NCBI GenBank assembly: GCA_025980355.1
Contig: JAICXR010000120.1
Coordinates: 1 to 8,321 of the forward strand
Length of the DNA stretch: 8,321 nt
Reading direction: 5' to 3'
DNA from: Chloroflexota bacterium
GTDB taxonomy: Bacteria; Chloroflexota; UBA4733
Below are positions 1-6,269 of this stretch, one piece after another; the stretch's first letter is position 1; each line of letters starts with the position of its first letter. Made by a program: the position numbers and the translations under genes. The notes below the pieces were generated by a model. That model did not search any database. It had not been told where the DNA came from and saw only the letters and a program-made list of their open reading frames with translations.

Positions 1-786
1 GCTGTTATGCGGGTACCAGTGGAAATCCACCGTGGAGTTATCGATCACGACGCGGCCCTTGTTGCCGCCCACCTCGGTCCGCTCGATGCTGTGGCGGTCG
101 GGGCCGTGCATGTCGTAACTGCCGGTGAGGTGACCCAGCGCGCCCGAGGCGAACTGCATATTGATGCTGGCGTTGCTCCAGATCTTCCGTCCCGGCCCTT
201 TGAGGAAGAAGGCCTGGACGCGGGCAACGTCGCCCGCCAGGTGGCGCATGACGTCCACGGAGTGAGAGTGCAGGGCGCGCAAGTGGAAGTACTGCGGGTC
301 GTCCCGTCGATTGGCAATCCAGAGGTTCATATTGACGAACAGCACCTCGCCCAACTCGCCGGAGGTGATCTTCTCTTTCGCCAGCTTGGTCGCCGGCGTG
401 AAGCGGTGGTTGAGGTCCACCGCCAGGCAGACGCCGCGCCGCCGGGCCTCTGCCACGATCTCTTTTGCCTGGCCCAGGTCGTTAGAAATGGGCTTCTCCA
501 CCAGGACGTGCTTGCCGGCCGCCAGCGCCTGCATCGCCGGCTTGTGGTGGTCGGAACCGTTTTCCACGCCGGCCGTGGCGACGGAGACCATATCCAGTGG
601 CTCGCTGCGCAACAGGTCGTCCACATCGTAGTAGGCCGTGACGCCGAACTCTTTCGCCGCGGCGTCGGCGCGGGCACGGTCGATGTCGCAGACCGCCCGC
701 AAGTCCGCCAGTGGGTTCGCCTTGTAGACGCGCCCGTGCGTCTTGCCGATGCTGCCAAGGCCGATAATCGCCGTCCGTATCGCCAT
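1..786 (-). CDS. Gfo/Idh/MocA-family oxidoreductase (partial, N-terminal 262 residues)
   Basis: The frame is open from an ATG at 786 to the window edge at 1, so the C-terminus is missing; the family is usually about 330-400 residues long. The protein starts MAIRTAIIGLGSIGKTH, a Rossmann nucleotide-binding fold with GLGSIG at residues 9-14. It then has VEKPIS (96-101), the EKP motif whose lysine (K98) is the usual catalytic or cofactor-contacting residue, and DLNHRF (124-129). A HxxD motif (H175, D178) followed by H182 matches the family's substrate-binding helix. A GAGGAG ribosome site (793-798, minus) lies about six bases from the start. By family knowledge such enzymes oxidise or reduce sugars, inositols or related polyols in the cytoplasm using NAD(P); the substrate cannot be read from sequence. 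It is transcribed divergently from the glcD operon. The family call is firm, the specific reaction unknown. Confidence 0.93.
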   Translation of the reverse strand, partial: MAIRTAIIGLGSIGKTHGRVYKANPLADLRAVCDIDRARADAAAKEFGVTAYYDVDDLLRSEPLDMVSVATAGVENGSDHHKPAMQALAAGKHVLVEKPISNDLGQAKEIVAEARRRGVCLAVDLNHRFTPATKLAKEKITSGELGEVLFVNMNLWIANRRDDPQYFHLRALHSHSVDVMRHLAGDVARVQAFFLKGPGRKIWSNASINMQFASGALGHLTGSYDMHGPDRHSIERTEVGGNKGRVVIDNSTVDFHWYPHNS

Positions 787-827
787 CGTGCTCTCCTCGC
801 CGCCGGCGCACTCCCGCCAGCGCCACG

Positions 828-856
828 AGGCTACTGATCAGGGGGCGGCGTGTCAA
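828..856 (-). promoter_or_regulatory. Candidate sigma-70 promoter for the Gfo/Idh gene
   Basis: Reading the minus strand, a perfect TTGACA -35 box (856-851) is followed after exactly 17 bases by TAGCCT (833-828), which matches TATAAT at three of six positions. It would give a leader of about 35 nt before the ATG at 786. The -35 box is good and the -10 is weak, so this is tentative. Confidence 0.4.
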
Positions 857-867
857 GGAGGCTTCCC

Positions 868-954
868 GTGTTTTCAACGGCGTTCCTCCTCCCTGCGCAG
901 GGGAGGAGGTCAGCACCCAGAGGGTTCCCGGAGGCCCCCACGCTCTGTGCTTAA
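868..954 (+). CDS. Candidate 28-residue leader peptide upstream of glcD
   Basis: A GTG at 868 opens a frame of 28 codons ending in TAA at 952-954. It is preceded by a full AAGGAGG Shine-Dalgarno sequence (855-861) at an ideal six-base spacing. The predicted peptide begins MFSTAFLLPAQG and then becomes Arg/Pro-rich. The frame runs straight through the inverted repeat at 885-909, so translation could affect RNA folding there. Against it: no homology I recognise, such frames arise by chance in GC-rich DNA, the Shine-Dalgarno sequence overlaps the candidate minus-strand -35 box, and no clear promoter lies upstream on this strand. Confidence 0.15.
   Translation: MFSTAFLLPAQGRRSAPRGFPEAPTLCA
885..909. 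repeat. Perfect 9-bp inverted repeat in the divergent intergenic region
   Basis: CCTCCTCCC (885-893) is the exact reverse complement of GGGAGGAGG (901-909), with a seven-base spacer TGCGCAG. No T-run follows on either strand, so it is not a canonical intrinsic terminator. It could be one copy of a dispersed intergenic palindrome, a regulator-binding site, or a hairpin in the glcD leader. Only one copy lies in this window. Confidence 0.55.
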
Positions 955-995
955 CTCCGTACAATGACAGGAGGCAACGGCCGTCGAGGAGAGCT

Positions 996-2444
996 ATGCA
1001 GCACGCAGAACTGATATCGGCGCTCGAGCGCATCGTCGGCAAGCAGGGCGTGGTGTCGCGGTCGGACGAGCTGCTGGTCTACGAGTACGACGGCTCCCTG
1101 GATACCCATCTGCCGGCCGTCGTCGTCTTCCCGGAGACGACCGCCCAGGTTGCCGAGATTGTGAAGCTCGCCAATCTGGCCGGCTTGCCGGTCGTGCCCC
1201 GGGGGGCCGGCACCGGCCTCTCCGGCGGGGCGGTCGCCGCCTGCGGGGGGATCGTGGTCACGACGACATGGATGAACCGCGTGCTGTCCGTCGACTACGC
1301 CAACCGGCGGGCGGTGGTGCAGCCGGGCGTCATCAACTACGAGCTGACCCATCGCACGGAGCCGCAAGGCTACTTCTACGCGCCGGACCCATCGAGCCAG
1401 AAGGTCTGCACCATCGGCGGGAACGTGGCGGAGAATTCCGGCGGGCCGCACTGCCTCTCCTACGGCGCGACGACCAACCATATCCTCGACCTCGAGTTGG
1501 TGTTGCCGTCCGGCGAGGTCATCCACACCGCCGCGGACGAGGGGGAGCAGCAGGGCTTCGACCTGACCGGCGCCGTCGTCGGCTCCGAGGGCACCTTCGG
1601 CATCGCCACCCAGATCACCGTCAAGCTTACCCGGCTGCCGGAGGACATCCGCGTGCTCATGGCGATCTTCGGCTCCATCGATGAGGCGTCGAACACGGTC
1701 TCCGCGATCATCGGCGCCGGTATCGTGCCGGCGGCGCTGGAGATGATGGACGGCCTCTGCTGCAAAGCGGTCGAGGCGGCGTACCACGCCGGCTATCCGC
1801 CGGACGCCGGCGCGGTGCTGCTGGTGGAGCTGGACGGCCTGCGCGAGTCGGTGGCGGAACTGGACGCCCGCATCCAGACGATCTGCCGCCAGCAGGGGGC
1901 GCGGGAGGTGCGTAGCGCCAGCACCGCCGCGGAACGGGCGGCGCTCTGGGCCGGGCGCAAGGGCGCGCTGGGCGCCCTGGGGCGGCTGGCGCCGAACTAC
2001 TACATCCAGGACGGCGTGGTGCCGCGTACCAAGCTGCCGGAGACGCTGCGCTTCGTCGAGGAGGTCGCCCGCGACATCGCCTTGCCGATCGCCAACGTCT
2101 TCCACGCCGGTGACGGCAACCTGCATCCCAATATCCTCTTCGACCGCCGCGACGTCTCCAGCGTCGAACGCACGCTTCGCGGCGGCATGGAGATCCTGCG
2201 CCACTGTGTCGACCAGGGCGGCGTGGTCTCCGGCGAACACGGCATCGGCCTGGAGAAGCGCGACCACATCAGCTACCTCTTCACCACGGAGGACCTGGCG
2301 GCGATGGCGCGTCTGAAGCAGTGTTTCAATCCCCGGGCGCTGTTCAATCCGGACAAGATCTTCCCGCCGTTGCGCGGCTGCGGCGAGGTGCGCGACCAGC
2401 GGGTCGCCGCCCGACTGGCCAAAGAGGGCATCTATGCCTGCTGA
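996..2444 (+). CDS. glcD: Glycolate oxidase subunit GlcD (FAD-linked 2-hydroxyacid dehydrogenase)
   Basis: 482 residues, normal for GlcD. It carries an N-terminal FAD-binding type 4 (PCMH/VAO) domain, roughly residues 35-215, with PRGAGTGLSGGA at 68-79, GGNVAENSGGPHC at 141-153 and GSEGTFGI at 196-203. The C-terminal FAD-oxidase domain has HAGDGNLHP at 370-378 and GEHGIG at 413-418; the family uses histidines in these motifs near the active site. The end (FNPRALFNPDKIFP, about 444-457) is typical. As the catalytic subunit it oxidises glycolate to glyoxylate and passes electrons to its partners; D-lactate and other 2-hydroxy acids are realistic alternatives because D-lactate dehydrogenases share the fold. 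The ATG at 996 follows GAGGAG (986-991) four bases upstream. A TACAAT at 960-965 could be a -10 box, but no good -35 box accompanies it. First gene of the operon; its end overlaps glcE. Confidence 0.95.
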   Translation: MQHAELISALERIVGKQGVVSRSDELLVYEYDGSLDTHLPAVVVFPETTAQVAEIVKLANLAGLPVVPRGAGTGLSGGAVAACGGIVVTTTWMNRVLSVDYANRRAVVQPGVINYELTHRTEPQGYFYAPDPSSQKVCTIGGNVAENSGGPHCLSYGATTNHILDLELVLPSGEVIHTAADEGEQQGFDLTGAVVGSEGTFGIATQITVKLTRLPEDIRVLMAIFGSIDEASNTVSAIIGAGIVPAALEMMDGLCCKAVEAAYHAGYPPDAGAVLLVELDGLRESVAELDARIQTICRQQGAREVRSASTAAERAALWAGRKGALGALGRLAPNYYIQDGVVPRTKLPETLRFVEEVARDIALPIANVFHAGDGNLHPNILFDRRDVSSVERTLRGGMEILRHCVDQGGVVSGEHGIGLEKRDHISYLFTTEDLAAMARLKQCFNPRALFNPDKIFPPLRGCGEVRDQRVAARLAKEGIYAC

Positions 2445-3732
2445 CGTGGCCGGCCCGGCGGCCAGCCTGCACTTCGACTGCCCCGCGCTCCGGGGCTCCG
2501 CGTGTGTCTCCTACGCCGTCCAGGGCCGCATGCCCGCGCTCGTGCTGCTGCCGCACACCGAACAGATGGCCGCGGCGGCGCTCGCCGTCTGCGACGCCCA
2601 CGGTCTGGCCGTCACGCCCTGGGGGGGCGGCGCCTTACAAGCGGTGGGCAACACGCCGGCTCGCCTGGATGTCGTCCTCAGTCTGGAATACCTGAACCGG
2701 GTCGTCAGCTACGAACCGGGCGACCTCACGATCGCCGTGCAGGCCGGCGTTACCTTGACCAAACTGCTGGACATGCTCGGCGCCCACGGCCAGATGCTCC
2801 CCTTCGACGTCCCGGCATCGCCGCACGCCACCATCGGCGGCGCCATCGCCACAAATCTGGCGGGGCCCCGCCGCTTCGGTCCCGGCAGCTTCCGGGACTT
2901 GCTGATCGGCCTGACCGTGGCCGCGCCGGACGGCACGATCAGCAAGGCGGGCGGCATGGTGGTGAAGAACGTCTCCGGCTACGACATGATGAAGCTGCAC
3001 CTGGGCGCCCTCGGCACGCTCGGTCTGCTGCTGCGCCTGAACTTCAAGGTGCTGACGCGGCCGGCCTTCGACGGCACGGCGGTGATCGCCGGGGACCGGG
3101 GGAGCTTGCTGGAGCTCGCCGCCACGCTCGCCAATTCCCAGCTCATGCTGGACAGCCTGGAACTGTTCGGTCCGGGGGCGCCGTCGGCCGAGGAGAGCGA
3201 CTGGCGACTGGCCGCACGCTTCACCGGCTCCGAACAGGGCGTCGCCCGCAAGCGCGGCGACCTTGCCGCCTTCTGTGCCGCCGCCGGCCTGGTTCCCGTC
3301 TGGACCGACGGCCCGTCCATGGTCGCCGCCTGGCAACGCTGCGCCGACTTCCTGGCGCCGGGCACGGCGGCGGACGATGAAGCCTTGCTCCGCCTGTCCG
3401 CCCCGCCGGCCCAGCTCGGGCCGACCATCGACCGTATCGAAACGGCGACGCGAGAAACACCTGTGAAGGTTCGCCTGGTCGCCCACGCCGGCAACGGCGT
3501 CGTCTTCGCCCGGCTGCGCGGGTCGCGCCTGGCTACGCTGCTGCCGTCGCTGCTGGCGGCGCTCGGGACGGAGGGGAGCACCGGAGTGCTGCTCGCCGCG
3601 CCGCCGGACGTCAAGCGGGGCATGGACGTCTGGGGGCCATTGCCGGACAGCTTCCCCTTGATGCAACGGATCAAGGCGGAGTTCGATCCCCGGAACACGC
3701 TCAATCCCGGTCGCTTCCTGGGCCATTTGTAG
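2434..3732 (+). CDS. glcE: Glycolate oxidase FAD-binding subunit GlcE
   Basis: 432 residues with a second FAD-binding type 4 domain at about residues 30-210: PWGGGA at 62-67, EPGDLTIAVQAG at 94-105, ATIGGAIATN at 132-141, the GlcE-like AGPRRFGPGSFRD at 143-155, and KNVSGYDMMKLHLGALGTLG at 178-197. The end FDPRNTLNPGRF (417-428) is the usual closing motif of this superfamily. It lacks the HAGDGNLHP and GEHGIG catalytic motifs of GlcD, which fits GlcE as the non-catalytic or electron-relay flavin subunit. It is longer than the roughly 350-residue E. coli protein as I recall it, with the extra length in the less conserved C-terminal half. Its ATG lies inside the end of glcD (11-nt overlap), with GAGGG at 2424-2428 five bases upstream, so translation is probably coupled. 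Confidence 0.94.
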   Translation: MPADVAGPAASLHFDCPALRGSACVSYAVQGRMPALVLLPHTEQMAAAALAVCDAHGLAVTPWGGGALQAVGNTPARLDVVLSLEYLNRVVSYEPGDLTIAVQAGVTLTKLLDMLGAHGQMLPFDVPASPHATIGGAIATNLAGPRRFGPGSFRDLLIGLTVAAPDGTISKAGGMVVKNVSGYDMMKLHLGALGTLGLLLRLNFKVLTRPAFDGTAVIAGDRGSLLELAATLANSQLMLDSLELFGPGAPSAEESDWRLAARFTGSEQGVARKRGDLAAFCAAAGLVPVWTDGPSMVAAWQRCADFLAPGTAADDEALLRLSAPPAQLGPTIDRIETATRETPVKVRLVAHAGNGVVFARLRGSRLATLLPSLLAALGTEGSTGVLLAAPPDVKRGMDVWGPLPDSFPLMQRIKAEFDPRNTLNPGRFLGHL

Positions 3733-3793
3733 TGCGGTCCGGCTCAGCGGGTATGCTCTGATCGCCGTCAACATAAAAGGACAATAACGGGGA

Positions 3794-5104
3794 ATGGCTA
3801 CGCTCGCTCCGCCTTCCGCCTTGCGCGGGTTCAGTGGACCGGACACGCCGCCGGACGACATCATCGCCCGCTGCGTGCAGTGCGGCTTCTGCCTGCCGAC
3901 CTGCCCGACCTACCGGCTGACCTATAACGAGGCGTCGTCGCCGCGGGGGCGCATCCACCTGATGCGCTCGGTGGCGAACGGCCGGCTGGGGCTGGATGCC
4001 GGCGTGTTCCGCGACCAGATGTACCAGTGCCTCAACTGCCGCGCCTGCGAGGCCGTCTGCCCCTCCGGCGTGGCCTACGGTCAACTGGTCGAACCGGCGC
4101 GGGCCCAGATCGAGCGCCACCTGCCCCGTCCCGCCTGGGAGCGCCTGCTGCGCCTCATCGTTTTCGGACACCTGTTCGGCGACATGCGCCTCTTCCGCCT
4201 CTTCTCCCTGGCGACCGCGGTCTACCAGAAGAGCGGCCTACGCGCGCTCGCCCGCGCCAGCGGGGTCCTGAAACTCCTCCGTCTGGAAGACCAAGAGGGG
4301 CTCCTGCCGGAGGTCCCGCTCAACGCCGTCGTACCGGTCGGTCAGCGCTGGCTACCGCCCGATGGGAACGTGCGTCACCGGGTCGGGCTGTTCACCGGCT
4401 GCGTCATGAGCACGGCCTTCGCCGGCACCGACCGCGCCACCGTCCGCGTCCTCGCCCGCAACGGCTGCGAGGTGATCGCCGCCGCCGGCCAGGGCTGCTG
4501 CGGCGCGCTCGCCATCCATGCCGGGGAGCCGGACATCGGACGCGTCTGCGCCCAGCGCAACATCGCCGCCTTCGAGGAGCAGGGACTGGACGCGATCATC
4601 ATCAACTCCGCCGGGTGCGGCGCGGCGCTCAAGGAGTACCCGCACCTCTTCCACGACGACCCGGAGTGGGAGGCGCGCGCCGTCCGCTTTTCCGGCGCCG
4701 TCAAGGACGCCAGCGAGTACCTCGATCAGATCGACCTGACGCCGCCCGGGCCGTTGCCGAAGACGGTGACCTATCAGGAGCCGTGCCACCTCGCCCACGC
4801 CCAACGCATCACCGCCGCGCCCCGCCGCCTGATGGCCGCCATCCCCGGGCTGCGACTGGTGGAGATGGAGGATTCCAGCCTGTGCTGCGGCAGCGCCGGC
4901 ATCTATAACGTCACCAATCCCGACTTCTCGCAGCGGCTGCAGGAGCGCAAGATCGACAACGCCCTGGCCACCGGCGCCGGCACGATCGTCTCCGCCAACC
5001 CCGGCTGCATCATGCAGGTGGCGAGCGGCCTGCGCCGGCGCGGCGCGGCGGTGCGGGTCCAGCACCTCATGGACCTCCTGGATGAGGCCTACGGCAGCGT
5101 ATGA
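3794..5104 (+). CDS. glcF: Glycolate oxidase iron-sulfur subunit GlcF
   Basis: 436 residues. Two ferredoxin-type motifs each bind a 4Fe-4S cluster: C27-C30-C33-C37 (CVQCGFCLPTCP) and C79-C82-C85-C89 (CLNCRACEAVCP). Two cysteine-rich CCG domains follow: C203, C235-C236-G237 and C275; then C331, C364-C365-G366 and C405. This is the GlcF architecture, shared with GlpC and LutA-type proteins. It carries electrons from the GlcD/GlcE flavins towards quinone, at the inner face of the membrane. The start lies 61 nt after glcE, the only sizeable gap in the operon. Ribosome binding is odd: GGGGA touches the ATG, and AAGGA (3777-3781) is 12 bases away. An in-frame TAA at 3785-3787 rules out a start further upstream. 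The gap holds a TATGCT (3752-3757) that could be a weak -10 box, with no convincing -35 box. Confidence 0.95.
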   Translation: MATLAPPSALRGFSGPDTPPDDIIARCVQCGFCLPTCPTYRLTYNEASSPRGRIHLMRSVANGRLGLDAGVFRDQMYQCLNCRACEAVCPSGVAYGQLVEPARAQIERHLPRPAWERLLRLIVFGHLFGDMRLFRLFSLATAVYQKSGLRALARASGVLKLLRLEDQEGLLPEVPLNAVVPVGQRWLPPDGNVRHRVGLFTGCVMSTAFAGTDRATVRVLARNGCEVIAAAGQGCCGALAIHAGEPDIGRVCAQRNIAAFEEQGLDAIIINSAGCGAALKEYPHLFHDDPEWEARAVRFSGAVKDASEYLDQIDLTPPGPLPKTVTYQEPCHLAHAQRITAAPRRLMAAIPGLRLVEMEDSSLCCGSAGIYNVTNPDFSQRLQERKIDNALATGAGTIVSANPGCIMQVASGLRRRGAAVRVQHLMDLLDEAYGSV

Positions 5105-6072
5105 ACGGACAGCCGGTCAGTCGCCTGGAGACCCTGCTGCGGAGCGGCACCTTCACCGTCACCGGCGAGATCGCCCCGCCGAAGGCCGCCAGCCGTGAGT
5201 TGGTGGAGCGGGCCGCCCGCCACCTTGGCAAGGCGGTCGACGCGATCAACGTGACCGATAACCAGCGCGGCCTCGCCCGGATGTCCAGCCTTGGCGCCGG
5301 CGTCAGCCTGGAACAGGCGGGGTACGAGGCGGTGGTGCAGATCACCGGCCAGCATCGCAATCGGGTGGCCTTGCAGGCGGACGTGCTCTCGATGGCGGCG
5401 CTCGGCATCCGCAATATCGTGGCGATGACCGGGGATTCCCCCAAGCTCGGCGACCACGTCGACGCCAAACACGTACTCGACCTCAACTCCTTCAAGCTGC
5501 TCCGCACCCTGCGCACGTTGCGCGACGAGGGAACCTTCACCTCCGGCACGCCCTTGCGCGAGCCGCCACGGATCTTTATCGGCGCCGTCGCCAATCCGAA
5601 CATCGAGCAGGCCAGCCGCACCGAAACCAAGATCGAGGCCGGCGCCGAGTTCATCCAGACCCAACCGATCTTCGACCTCGGCCTGTTCCGGCAGTGGATC
5701 GCCCAGGCGCGGGAACTCGGCCTGCCGCAACGCGCCTACCTCCTGGCCGGCATCATGCTGGTGCGCTCGGCGGAGTCGGCGATCTACATGCGCGACAACA
5801 TCAAAGGCGTGGGGATGACGGAGGCGGTCATCCAACGGCTCGCCGCCGCCGCCGACCCGGCGGCCGAGGGCTTGCGCCTAGCCGTCGACACCATCCGCGC
5901 CGTGCGCGACGAGCCGGGGGTGGCGGGCGTCCACCTCATGTCGATCAGCTGGAGCCGGGCCATCCCCCAGGTGGTGGCGGCGGCCGGCCTGCTGCCGCGG
6001 CCGACCGTCTGCAAGCCCGACCTGCCGCCGCTGCCCCGCCGTTTGCGCAAGGAGAGCCTCGACGAGGAGTGA
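5101..6072 (+). CDS. metF: Methylenetetrahydrofolate reductase (MetF family)
   Basis: 323 residues, close to the usual 290-320 of the single-domain bacterial enzyme, with the FAD-dependent beta/alpha-barrel pattern. TGEIAPPK (21-28) puts E23 where E. coli MetF has its catalytic glutamate. TGDSPK (110-115) puts D112 at the flavin-tuning aspartate, and QTQPIFD (186-192) matches the folate-contacting glutamine region. AGIMLVRS (216-223) and GVHLMSISW (276-284) are the usual late strands. The reaction expected from the family is reduction of 5,10-methylene- to 5-methyl-tetrahydrofolate with NAD(P)H, in the cytoplasm, feeding methionine synthesis or C1 metabolism. The start overlaps the glcF stop as ATGA, showing translational coupling. 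GEIAPPK rather than the E. coli FEFFPP marks a divergent subgroup; acetogen-type enzymes pair with a zinc protein, MetV, which is not seen here. Electron donor and direction are therefore uncertain. Confidence 0.87.
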   Translation: MNGQPVSRLETLLRSGTFTVTGEIAPPKAASRELVERAARHLGKAVDAINVTDNQRGLARMSSLGAGVSLEQAGYEAVVQITGQHRNRVALQADVLSMAALGIRNIVAMTGDSPKLGDHVDAKHVLDLNSFKLLRTLRTLRDEGTFTSGTPLREPPRIFIGAVANPNIEQASRTETKIEAGAEFIQTQPIFDLGLFRQWIAQARELGLPQRAYLLAGIMLVRSAESAIYMRDNIKGVGMTEAVIQRLAAAADPAAEGLRLAVDTIRAVRDEPGVAGVHLMSISWSRAIPQVVAAAGLLPRPTVCKPDLPPLPRRLRKESLDEE

Positions 6073-6105
6073 CGGCGTGGCCGCCGGGACGCCGCCAAAG
6101 AATAA

Positions 6106-6119
6106 TTTGCAATTGAAAA
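6106..6119. promoter_or_regulatory. Near-palindrome over the -35 box (possible operator)
   Basis: TTTGCAATTGAAAA is symmetrical around CAATTG, with 12 of 14 positions self-complementary. It overlaps the -35 box of the promoter for the zinc-ribbon gene, a common place for a repressor site. It also sits in an AT-rich island in otherwise GC-rich sequence. The symmetry could be chance in AT-rich promoter DNA, and no regulator is encoded nearby. Confidence 0.25.
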
Positions 6120-6135
6120 GCAACCGTGGTATACT
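6107..6135 (+). promoter_or_regulatory. Sigma-70-type promoter of the zinc-ribbon gene
   Basis: TTGCAA (6107-6112, four of six matches to TTGACA) is followed after exactly 17 bases by TATACT (6130-6135, five of six matches to TATAAT). A TGG directly before the -10 (6127-6129) forms an extended -10. Transcription would start near 6142. It lies downstream of the metF stop, so the zinc-ribbon gene has its own promoter and is not simply the tail of the glc operon. Confidence 0.75.
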
Positions 6136-6141
6136 CACCGC

Positions 6142-6269
6142 GAGGTAGTAGAGCCGAGTCAAACCGTACCCCGTCCCCGTAGAGAGAACCTCCCCCTCCT
6201 CCGGCCTAGGGCAGCGTAGACAAGTCTCCAAGCCATACGTTGTTGATCCAATCTGGAGGTTTCCCCGAC
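6142..6269 (+). promoter_or_regulatory. Long 5' leader able to pair with the ribosome binding site
   Basis: If transcription starts near 6142, the mRNA leader is about 128 nt. AACCTCC (6187-6193) is the exact complement of GGAGGTT (6255-6261), which contains the Shine-Dalgarno sequence of the next gene. A second anti-Shine-Dalgarno CCTCC lies at 6198-6202 in the same pyrimidine-rich tract. Either pairing would hide the ribosome site and leave about 50-60 nt as a loop. This suggests post-transcriptional control by temperature, ligand or protein. It does not match a riboswitch class I recognise, and pyrimidine runs can pair with GGAGG by chance. Confidence 0.4.

Noticed and set aside
7..837. 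Plus-strand open frame of 276 codons opposite the Gfo/Idh gene
   Set aside because: The minus-strand frame carries GLGSIG, EKP and HxxD motifs in the correct order and a good ribosome site. The plus frame is its shadow.
951..2267. Long minus-strand open frame (438 codons) opposite glcD
   Set aside because: It mirrors glcD codon structure, is rich in Arg, Ala, Gly, Asp and His without recognisable motifs, and lies opposite a gene with clear family motifs. It is a GC-driven antisense frame.
2635..3864. Long minus-strand open frame (409 codons) opposite glcE and the start of glcF
   Set aside because: It spans two real genes and the gap between them, has low-complexity Gln/Arg/Gly composition and no domain I recognise.
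4027..4908. Plus-strand 293-codon frame inside glcF
   Set aside because: It is a shifted reading of glcF with Arg/Pro/Ala-rich composition. The glcF frame holds all the cluster-binding cysteines.
6073..6094. Short hairpin right after the metF stop as an operon terminator
   Set aside because: CGGCGT and ACGCCG give only six pairs around a ten-base loop, and the following CCAAAGAATAA is not a T-tract. Support is too weak to list.
6113..6135. TTGAAA at 6113-6118 as the -35 box of the zinc-ribbon promoter
   Set aside because: It is only 11 bases from the TATACT -10 box. TTGCAA at 6107-6112 has the correct 17-base spacing.
6240..6269. N-terminal extension of the zinc-ribbon protein from a TTG at 6240
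   Set aside because: It would translate through the GGAGG that serves the ATG at 6270 and adds residues unlike the family, which starts just before the first CxxC.
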